NCBI GenBank assembly: GCA_016124895.1
Contig: WGMU01000146.1
Location: forward strand, 1-32,973
Direction: 5' to 3'
Source of the DNA: a bacterium
GTDB lineage: Bacteria > Planctomycetota > Planctomycetia > Planctomycetales > Planctomycetaceae
Length of the DNA stretch: 32,973 nt
In this document: one piece after another, positions 26,769 through 32,973 of the stretch
Numbering within the stretch: position 1 is the first letter of the stretch
How the letters are laid out: each line of letters starts with the position of its first letter
The notes under the pieces: model-generated
Seen by the model: the letters and a program-made list of their open reading frames with translations, nothing else
What the model was told of the DNA's origin: nothing
Databases searched by the model: none
Program-made: the position numbers and the translations under genes

Positions 26769-27542
26769 TCAGGCCGCCCTGCGGCTGACGACAAAGCGAG
26801 CATAATCTTCGGGCGTGTCGATGCCAACTGACCGGTGCGCGACCTCAGCAATCCGAATCGTCGCTCCGAGTTCCAGCGCCCGCAGTTGCTCCAGCTTTTC
26901 CAGTTGCTCCAGTGGAGACGGCGGCTGCTGCGTCAGCCGGAGTAGAAATTCCCGCCGGTACGCATAAATCCCCAGGTGCAGCCGCCACGGCGACGCGTCT
27001 GTGCCGAGCAGCTCCTGCGGCGCGCGATCCCGACTGAACGGCACCGGTGATCGACTGAAATAAAGAGCCCGCCCGTCTGCCGCACAGACCGCCTTCACGC
27101 AGTTCGGATCGTTGAGAACATCGAGTTCCAGAATCGGTGCGCACAGCGTCGCCATTTCGGTTTCCGGATGGTCGATCAGGAGTGACGCGACGAGGTCAAT
27201 CGCCGCCGGATCGATGTCCGGTTCGTCTCCCTGAATGTTCACAATAACGTCCACGTCGGGCGCTGCCTGGCGAACAACTTCCGCAATCCGATCCGTCCCG
27301 CAGGAATGGTCGCCTGTCATGACGACCTCGCCACCGAATCCGCGCACCACCCGCGCGATTTCGAGACTGTCTGTCGCCACAAGCAACCGCGGCTGTCCAG
27401 TTTCAGCGTCCCGCAGCGAGTCGGCCTGCGATGCCGATTCCCAGGTGTGCTGAATCAGTGGCTTGCCCGTTTCAGCGAGGATCAGTTTGCCGGGCAGACG
27501 CGACGAGTGCAGTCGCGCGGGAATCACTCCAAGAACTCGCAT
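26769..27542 (-). CDS. kdsB: 3-deoxy-manno-octulosonate cytidylyltransferase
   Basis: KdsB couples CTP and Kdo to CMP-Kdo, the activated sugar for the inner core of lipopolysaccharide, in the cytoplasm. The 257-residue product matches the family length. Motifs include VIPARLHSSRLPGKLI near the N-terminus (nucleotide loop), SCGTDRI, NIQGDEPDIDP (metal and ribose binding), YFSRSPVPFSRD and LHLGIYAYRREFL. The ATG at 27542 follows GGAGG with 6-nt spacing; an ATG 45 nt upstream is less likely. The presence of kdsB implies a Kdo-containing lipopolysaccharide. A 58-nt inverted repeat lies just upstream of the start, and pyrG follows on the same strand. Confidence 0.96.
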   Translation of the reverse strand: MRVLGVIPARLHSSRLPGKLILAETGKPLIQHTWESASQADSLRDAETGQPRLLVATDSLEIARVVRGFGGEVVMTGDHSCGTDRIAEVVRQAAPDVDVIVNIQGDEPDIDPAAIDLVASLLIDHPETEMATLCAPILELDVLNDPNCVKAVCAADGRALYFSRSPVPFSRDRAPQELLGTDASPWRLHLGIYAYRREFLLRLTQQPPSPLEQLEKLEQLRALELGATIRIAEVAHRSVGIDTPEDYARFVVSRRAA

Positions 27543-27560
27543 AACGGCCTCCGTGCCGCT

Positions 27561-27618
27561 GTAGGGTACGTGCAACGCACCACTCACGAGAAGAATCGGT
27601 GCGTTGCACGCACCCTAC
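27561..27618. repeat. Inverted repeat of the GTAGGGTGCG type upstream of kdsB
   Basis: The arms at 27561-27581 and 27598-27618 are 21-nt reverse complements with a single mismatch. They share the core CGTGCAACGCACC / GGTGCGTTGCACG and the outer GTAGGGT / ACCCTAC, with a 16-nt loop between them. It lies 19 nt upstream of the kdsB start codon. From memory such elements recur in several planctomycete and other environmental genomes, so it is probably a dispersed non-coding repeat rather than a kdsB regulator, though it would fold in the leader RNA. Confidence 0.85.
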
Positions 27619-27674
27619 CCAGGTTACGATTGACTGTCACCGCCAGTCGCAGACGTTTCCTCTACCCAGGTCGA

Positions 27675-28166
27675 TCAAACCCGCTGGTCGTCCGGCGTGC
27701 CAGGCAGCAGCGTTGTGGGAACTCGCGGCGGCAGTCCGGCAGACAGCGGTGCAGCGACTTCTTCGGCCGGCTCGACTGAAATGACATCGTCGATTGAATA
27801 CGGTCCCAGTAGATCGAATCCAGCTTCGGTGGCAACTGTCAGAACCAGCTCGCCGCGACTGCTTTCGCGTGCGTCGGGGTAGCCGGTGACGGTCTCGCCG
27901 CTGCGCAGTTTGACGCTCACTTCCAGCGTCTCGTTCAGGCCGGACAGGCTTTCGTGAATCAGCGCTGGAAACCGGCTCCAGGCCCACGTGTAGAGCGTCA
28001 TGGCCGGATCAACCCGCCCGGCGATGTTCGGCCAGTCGAACTCGGCTTCGCGCAGGTCACGCATCCTGGCCTGTCGGCACCAGGGAACCAGCACGTCACT
28101 GATCCATGTCCGCCTCGACGCCGCCAGTTGCTCGAAGCTTTCGACTCGTACCGCCTCAGGCTCCAT
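27675..28166 (-). CDS. Unknown 163-residue soluble protein
   Basis: I do not recognise this protein. The N-terminal half is helical and charged (RVESFEQLAASRRTWISDVL, then ISDVLVPWCRQARMRDLREA, PAMTLYTWAWSRFPALIHES). The C-terminal half has alternating beta character (LEVSVKLRSGETVTGYPDAR, then ELVLTVATEAGFDLLGPYSI) and ends in a proline-rich tail. No signal peptide or membrane helix is seen, so it is probably cytoplasmic. The ATG at 28166 is preceded by AGAGAGCGG. It lies upstream of kdsB on the same strand with a 132-nt gap that holds an inverted repeat, so operon membership is uncertain. Codon use looks like that of its neighbours. Confidence 0.72.
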   Translation of the reverse strand: MEPEAVRVESFEQLAASRRTWISDVLVPWCRQARMRDLREAEFDWPNIAGRVDPAMTLYTWAWSRFPALIHESLSGLNETLEVSVKLRSGETVTGYPDARESSRGELVLTVATEAGFDLLGPYSIDDVISVEPAEEVAAPLSAGLPPRVPTTLLPGTPDDQRV

Positions 28167-28326
28167 CGTCAGGCCGCTCTCTGAAGGTCTCTGATTCTGT
28201 TGGCCGATTGCCGTTTCCAGCCGGATTATTGAGGCGTCTCAGGAAGGTCGCAATCAATGTCGCGACAAGTCGACGCTGCCAGGATCGACAATCGGGCAAT
28301 CGTAAATGAAACCTCAGAACGGCCCG

Positions 28327-31300
28327 TCACACTTCCTCAACCCAGCCAGGCAGGGGAACGAGCATGAAGTTTTCGTCGATCTCGCCCATCGATCCTGTGA
28401 CGGTGTCGCCTGCGTCGGCCGCTCCACTACCGCTGCCTCCCGCAAGCGTGTCAGCAGTGCCGTCTTCGCCGTCGACGTTGTCGACTCCAGCACCGCCAAT
28501 CAGGATGTCATCGCCGAGCCCGCCGCGGAGAACGTCGTCACCGGAGCCTCCATATGCAACATCGTCGTCATCGCCGCCGACGAGAATGTCGTTACCGCCT
28601 GCTCCAGAAAGCCCGTCCGGCCCTGCACCGCCGACCAGCGAGTCGTCACCGTCCGCCCCCTTCAGCGTATCACTGCCAGCGTTGCCAACCAGAGTGTCGT
28701 TGCCCAGGCCGCCTTCGAGCCGGTCCGCACCCGCTCCGCCAATGAGGCTGTCGTTGCCTTCGCCGCCGAACAGCAGCACGAAGCCCTTCGTAAACGCAGA
28801 CGCATCGATCACGTTGTCGCTCGGCCCGCCGGTCAGCGATGCTGCTTCAAGCTGAGCCAGGTCGTCCGTTCCCAGACCCGTCAGTTGATTGTCCTTCAGC
28901 ACGAAGTTCACATCGCCGGATTCGACCAGCCGGTCAACTCCGGCCCCACCTTTGATCGTATCGTCACCCTCGCCACCCGTCAGAAAGTCGCCTGAGCCGC
29001 CGTTGCCGAGCACCTTGTCGTTACCGGCTCCGCCGTCCAGTGTGTCCTTGCCCGAACCGCCATACAGACGATCGTTGCCGAGTCCGGAACTGAGGCTGTC
29101 GTTGCCGCCGTTCCCCGTCAGTTGATCATTTCCCGGCGACCCGATCAGCGTATCGTTGCCGTTACCTCCCGACAGTGTCGCCTCGGTAAAGCCCGGCACA
29201 TTGAACTGCGAAGCGTCAATGCGGTCGGCCCCGAAGGAACCGGTCAGGTTGATGCGTCCAATCCCGATCAGGACGTCATTCCCGCGACCGTTCAGTGTCC
29301 CTGTCCCCGTCTGCTCATCGCCGGAATACGTCACAGTCACATCACCGCTCACCGACTCGATCAGAATGTCGTTACCGGCGCCTCCATTGAGAGTGTCGTC
29401 GCCGTCGCCGCCACGCAGCGTATCGCCCGTCGTGCCGTTCCCGTTGAGGCTGTCGTTCCCCGCATCGCCGCTCAGATCGTCCTTGCCCGCTGAGCCGAGC
29501 AGCACGTCGTTTCCGTCGCCACCGAACAGCGTGTCGTTACCGGCCTTGCCGATCAGAAAATCGTTGCCATCGCCGCCAGAGAGAGTGTCATCTCCGGCCT
29601 CGCCGTCGAGCGAGTCGTCGCCGCCGCCGCCATCCAGCGAATCGGCCAGCAGCGAACCGATCAGCGTATCGTTGCCCGTACCGCCATGGACCGTCACAGC
29701 GAACGCACCCGTGTCGAGAACTCCCGCCGTAAACAAGTTGTTGCCGTCACCGGTATTGATCGTCAGCGACCCGGTCGGGTCATCAAAAACAAACGTGCGG
29801 CTTGGCACGGAGCTCGTCAATTGCGAACGGCCGTCCATCGGCGTCGCGTCATCCCCGAGCGAGATCACGTCGTCCGCATCGCCGAACGAGAACACAAGGT
29901 TTGGCGCCGAGTAATTCTCCACGACGGTTTCGACGCCGGTATAGGCGATCGTCAACGAGTCAATGGCGACACTTCCGTCAGTTGCGTTGAGCAGCGTGCG
30001 GGCAACCGTCGTCGCGGCTGTCGTGCCATTAATCGTCAACGCGTCACCAGCGGAGATCTCGCCACCCGCGTCAAACACGATCCCACCCGAGGGCAGTGGA
30101 TCGCCGCCGGAATAATCAATGAGGAACGTATCGTCATCACTCGAACCGGTAACGGTCAGCGTCGAAATCGCCACATCTTCGGCCTGCGACGTCAGGACAT
30201 CATTGACGAAAATCTGCAACCGGGTTCCCTCGCGGACCAGCCGGATCGTATCGGCAGCTCCATCGTCCGCCTGCGAGCCTCCCGGATAATCGGCCGTCGA
30301 AACCGTCAGAGGGCTCGCGACAGAAACGATGTCGATGGGAATCACCTGGAAGTCAATTCGCCGTGGATTCACCGACGAACCAATGGCGCCCACGGTGACG
30401 GGAATGATTCCCGTCTGGCCCATTGACGGCGTGATCTGCAACTGGTGGCTCGGTTGATCGACTGAGTAGAAACCCGCAGGCGCCGCTGTTCCGACGGTCG
30501 TGCCAACCGTAATTCCCACTCCCGCCAGTTGATTCTGATCCGCAAACGCGACGGTCTCACCGGCGATTTCCTGAGCAGTCAGATCGTATTGAGTGGGGAC
30601 GCCCTCCAGCGTACGGATCGCCGCCACTGGGTCGAGGAACGGCGGAGCTGTCGACGTTGCGGACGTAAATGTCACCTGAAACGTCTGCTGAGACGACTCC
30701 ATCTGATCGTCCGTTGCCGTCACGGTGATCATGACCGTGCCGGAGAAGTTATTCGGAGCCCGCAGTGTCAGGACTCCGCTGTCCGGATCGGTGAAGACTT
30801 CGACGGAACTCACCGTCACCGCGGTATCTGGAACTCCGTCCGTTGTTGACACTGCTGCAATCGCTGCCCGGACGTCTTCACCAGTCGTCAGGAAGCCGGC
30901 AATCGGATAATTGAAGTCGCGCTCGTGCTGGGCGGAACCCATGATCGAAAAGACGGAATCGCTGCTGTCATCCTGAATGCCTGCGGGATAAACGTCCGAC
31001 TGATTGCTGATTGTGTCTGACTTTTCGAGCGACAGAATCCCTGGCTGGCTGTGCTGCAGGTCGGTGTTGTACTGATCGTCGATCGGCCCGGGCATCCCGT
31101 CGGAACCGCCGGTGCTGTTGGGATCGCCGCCTTTGATGTGCCCGTTCGCAGTGATCAGAAACAGATCCGAGCCGTCGTAAAATCCACTGTTCGCCAGCGT
31201 GATGATCTGTTGCGTCACCTGCGGAACCCGCTGCTCAAAAAGCTGGAACTCCAGACTGCCGAACGAGTCGACGTTGATCCGCAGGCTGCGGTTACCCTCG

Positions 31301-31578
31301 GGAATAAATGTTTCAATCGAGGCGTTACTGCTCGACGCATCAAACGATACACCTCCCCCATCCGGGCCCGTCGCATTCAGAGCGACCTGGTAGGTCTGAC
31401 CGCTGGGAATCGTCAGGCTGGAAATCGTCTCGATGGTCGGAGCCGTCAGCAGTCTGCGAGCCTCCAGAACTTCGCCACGCCGCCGCATTGCTCGACGGAG
31501 TCGCCGGGTCTGGCCGGGAGCAGCAACCGACGACAGACCGCAGACACGAAAACGACGAAGCCATTGAAAAGTGGTCAT
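28327..31578 (-). CDS. RTX calcium-binding protein with degenerate cyclophilin domain
   Basis: The 1083-residue product starts with a basic leader carrying LEARRLLTA at 38-46, an LEPR-XLL-like motif seen at the N-terminus of planctomycete surface proteins. Residues of about 94-240 align with a cyclophilin fold (SLEFQLFEQRVPQVTQQIIT, GFYDGSDLF, GHIKGGDPN, DSVFSIMGSAQHERDF). However, the catalytic FHR and the Q of FxMQ are replaced, so isomerase activity is unlikely. Cadherin- or VCBS-like beta-sandwich segments follow to about 600. About 29 RTX nonapeptides of the GGxGxDxL type come next, in three blocks separated by beta segments. RTX units bind Ca2+ and usually signal type I secretion. The ATG at 31578 has GGTGAG close upstream. 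Probably a surface or secreted adhesin. Confidence 0.88.
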   Translation of the reverse strand: MTTFQWLRRFRVCGLSSVAAPGQTRRLRRAMRRRGEVLEARRLLTAPTIETISSLTIPSGQTYQVALNATGPDGGGVSFDASSSNASIETFIPEGNRSLRINVDSFGSLEFQLFEQRVPQVTQQIITLANSGFYDGSDLFLITANGHIKGGDPNSTGGSDGMPGPIDDQYNTDLQHSQPGILSLEKSDTISNQSDVYPAGIQDDSSDSVFSIMGSAQHERDFNYPIAGFLTTGEDVRAAIAAVSTTDGVPDTAVTVSSVEVFTDPDSGVLTLRAPNNFSGTVMITVTATDDQMESSQQTFQVTFTSATSTAPPFLDPVAAIRTLEGVPTQYDLTAQEIAGETVAFADQNQLAGVGITVGTTVGTAAPAGFYSVDQPSHQLQITPSMGQTGIIPVTVGAIGSSVNPRRIDFQVIPIDIVSVASPLTVSTADYPGGSQADDGAADTIRLVREGTRLQIFVNDVLTSQAEDVAISTLTVTGSSDDDTFLIDYSGGDPLPSGGIVFDAGGEISAGDALTINGTTAATTVARTLLNATDGSVAIDSLTIAYTGVETVVENYSAPNLVFSFGDADDVISLGDDATPMDGRSQLTSSVPSRTFVFDDPTGSLTINTGDGNNLFTAGVLDTGAFAVTVHGGTGNDTLIGSLLADSLDGGGGDDSLDGEAGDDTLSGGDGNDFLIGKAGNDTLFGGDGNDVLLGSAGKDDLSGDAGNDSLNGNGTTGDTLRGGDGDDTLNGGAGNDILIESVSGDVTVTYSGDEQTGTGTLNGRGNDVLIGIGRINLTGSFGADRIDASQFNVPGFTEATLSGGNGNDTLIGSPGNDQLTGNGGNDSLSSGLGNDRLYGGSGKDTLDGGAGNDKVLGNGGSGDFLTGGEGDDTIKGGAGVDRLVESGDVNFVLKDNQLTGLGTDDLAQLEAASLTGGPSDNVIDASAFTKGFVLLFGGEGNDSLIGGAGADRLEGGLGNDTLVGNAGSDTLKGADGDDSLVGGAGPDGLSGAGGNDILVGGDDDDVAYGGSGDDVLRGGLGDDILIGGAGVDNVDGEDGTADTLAGGSGSGAADAGDTVTGSMGEIDENFMLVPLPGWVEEV
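28430..29690 (-). repeat. RTX nonapeptide repeat region in three blocks
   Basis: The minus strand encodes runs of GGxGxDxLxGG units at about 29690-29345, 29185-28915 and 28776-28430: by eye 10, 8 and 11 units. Between blocks lie longer segments with the recurring phrases FGADRIDASQF and SDNVIDASAF. Each block thus ends in a related spacer, and the first two blocks close with ILIES or RLVES. The DNA is a degenerate 27-nt periodicity, not an exact tandem array. Confidence 0.88.
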
Positions 31579-32314
31579 TGCTCACCGGTTTCCAGAAACA
31601 GCAGACACAGGATGTTGAGATCAGCCGGAGTCCGCAGACTCAAGCACGACCAGCCGCGCACAGGAGTTGTCGCGAAACCGCCGCATTCGCATGGCATCCG
31701 AAACTCGCACGACAGCAGACGAATCTGCAGACCGTCGCGAAGCCAGTCGGGCGATGGAGTCGCCACCTCGGCCGAAGCCATCACACTCGTCGCCATCCCA
31801 CGAACAAGCGGCGTCCTTCTGAGCAGATGCGACAGGCGAGGCATCCTCACTGCTGCGAAACCCTGAGGACAGATTCGGATTGCAGTCGCAAGACAGAACG
31901 TCGTCGATCAGGGCCATTGATTCAGGATTGTCAGGTCTGTCGGACAGCTCAAATGCGCCTCTCCGTTTGAGCGACAAGACTCATTGGCGCCGTTTACGCC
32001 TGGACGGACGGCAATCTCACGGCCTGCTCGAACTCCTTCCGGTCAGGCCAGAGCCCTCGAACGGCGCGTCGCGGGAGACGTGCCAATTCGTCTTCCCAGT
32101 GACGGACACCAATTCCCGATTTGCGATTCCTGAAATCGCTTCAGTAGAATCGCTGCCTCGCTGATCACTCTCCGTCGAAGACCGCAGCAATGCCGACTCC
32201 GAGTCGAATGTAGAAGCAGAACTGAAATGACGTCATCTGACCGGTAACGGAGTCGCGGCAGACGTCACTGGCAGGTCCGCCGAATCGGCTGCCAATCCTC
32301 GTTGGAGCTACGGA
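31579..32314. other. Long divergent intergenic region
   Basis: This 736-nt stretch lies between the RTX gene (minus) and the site-2 protease gene (plus), and promoters for both are expected here. Open frames of 60-120 codons on both strands lack helices, motifs or good ribosome-binding sites. One minus-strand frame of 91 codons ends at 31575 with its TGA overlapping the RTX ATG, which could suggest coupling, but its sequence looks random. I saw no terminator, repeat or clear promoter. Confidence 0.5.
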
Positions 32315-32973
32315 ATGAATCCGGACAGAAATGCCGTTTACTGGTCGCTGCCGCTGGGAAGCTGGTTCGCGACACGCATCCGGGTCAGCGTCTTCTTTCC
32401 TCTGCTGATTCTGATACTGGCAGCGTCGCGCCGACTGGGCAGCATTGAAGTCGGCCTGGTCTTCGGGCTTGTTCTGTTTCTGAGCGTTCTGCTGCACGAG
32501 TTTGGTCACGTGATCGCGGCGCGAACGAGCGGCGGCGATGGCGACGAAATCCTGATCACTCCGTTCGGCGGCCTGGCGGCGTGTATGCCGGCCCCGACGT
32601 TCAGCTCGCGATTCCGCACCGTTGCTGGTGGGCCATTTGTCAATCTGGTGCTGTGCCTCTTTACGCTGCCGGCGGTCGTGACGGCGTCGTCCGATCAGAC
32701 GATTCGAGACTGCCTGAACCCGTTCGTGTTTCCGTCACTGGAACTCTCCGGCCATTCCGCAGGCACGCTCGTCGAACCACTGCTGCTGATTGTGTTCACA
32801 GCGAACTGGCTGCTGCTGCTGATCAATCTGCTGCCCGTTCATCCACTCGACGGCGGCCGGATGCTGCATGTCCTGCTGCAGTCGCGACTCGAAGCCTATG
32901 TTGCCCGTACGGTTTATCTGCGCATCGGCCTGATCTGTGGCTGGGTGATGGTCCTCGCCGGGCTGATGCTCGA
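32315..32973 (+). CDS. Site-2 protease family M50 metalloprotease (3' end missing)
   Basis: The first 219 residues of a membrane zinc protease are present before the window ends. Helices lie at about 26-38 and 46-60. The zinc motif HEFGH is at 61-65, and the third ligand motif NLLPVHPLDGG is at 171-181 next to a hydrophobic segment (LLLIVFTANWLLLLI). The middle holds a GGPFVNLVLCLF helix. The order and spacing match the short rhomboid-like SpoIVFB or M50B type of site-2 protease, which cleaves substrates within the membrane. The ATG at 32315 follows GGAG at 32304-32307 with 7-nt spacing. No stop is reached, so a C-terminal CBS or other domain cannot be excluded. Confidence 0.93.
   Translation, partial: MNPDRNAVYWSLPLGSWFATRIRVSVFFPLLILILAASRRLGSIEVGLVFGLVLFLSVLLHEFGHVIAARTSGGDGDEILITPFGGLAACMPAPTFSSRFRTVAGGPFVNLVLCLFTLPAVVTASSDQTIRDCLNPFVFPSLELSGHSAGTLVEPLLLIVFTANWLLLLINLLPVHPLDGGRMLHVLLQSRLEAYVARTVYLRIGLICGWVMVLAGLML

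Noticed and set aside
28430-29690. Regularly spaced short repeats resembling a CRISPR array or minisatellite
   Set aside because: The periodicity is the degenerate 27-nt codon pattern of RTX nonapeptides in an open frame; repeats are not exact and there are no uniform spacers.
31575-31850. A 91-codon minus-strand frame whose TGA overlaps the RTX gene's ATG
   Set aside because: The overlap is suggestive of coupling, but the sequence has no fold-like pattern or good ribosome-binding site, and other frames over the same DNA look equally coding.

Overview
The window looks like a chromosomal segment of a planctomycete, most likely of the order Planctomycetales. GC content is high. The evidence is the gene families, several of which I know mainly from that phylum: a MoxR/DUF58/BatA-VWA operon with very large VWA membrane proteins, a DUF1598-type exported protein, a DUF6677-type membrane protein, an RTX protein with an LEPR-XLL-like N-terminal motif, and a very long secretin. 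These assignments rest on motif recognition from memory, not on a search. I saw no tRNA, rRNA, CRISPR array, insertion sequence or prophage, and the window reads as ordinary chromosome.

Layout. (1) 20-7050, plus strand: a Bat-like operon of a MoxR AAA+ ATPase, a DUF58 protein, and two large membrane-anchored VWA proteins. The two gaps before the VWA genes each hold a copy of the same GCAGCGCAAAGACGC inverted repeat. (2) 7096-8681, minus strand: a BON-domain exported protein, a small two-helix membrane protein, and perhaps a degraded small membrane ORF. (3) 9022-13871, plus strand: a 1319-residue secretin-type outer-membrane channel followed by a lipoprotein. (4) 14029-15239, minus strand: a DUF6677-like membrane protein and a 69-residue membrane protein. 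(5) 15961-22207, plus strand: a DUF1598-like exported protein closed by a clear intrinsic terminator, a thioredoxin/YHS-like fusion, and a 902-residue exported protein with a glycosidase-like layout. (6) 22338-28166, minus strand: from upstream to downstream, an unknown 163-residue protein, kdsB, pyrG, a DUF2007 zinc-ribbon protein, a Rieske-PSP1 fusion, and a parvulin-type prolyl isomerase. A hairpin shared by both strands ends this run against the convergent gene of region 5. (7) 28327-31578, minus strand: a giant RTX protein with a degenerate cyclophilin domain. (8) 32315 to the end, plus strand: an incomplete site-2 protease.

How the genes fit together. Regions 1, 3 and 7 concern the cell envelope and secretion. 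In region 6, PyrG makes CTP and KdsB uses CTP to activate Kdo for lipopolysaccharide, a long-recognised neighbourhood. The downstream DUF2007 and Rieske-PSP1 genes lie only 6 nt apart and are probably translated together.

The strongest candidates for something undescribed are the Rieske-PSP1 fusion (24546-23680), the secretin with seven ring-forming modules where a standard GspD has about three, the pseudo-cyclophilin fused to an RTX adhesin, and the repeat pair inside the Bat operon, one copy of which appears to have created a false N-terminal extension. I did not find a complete novel multi-gene defence or mobile system.
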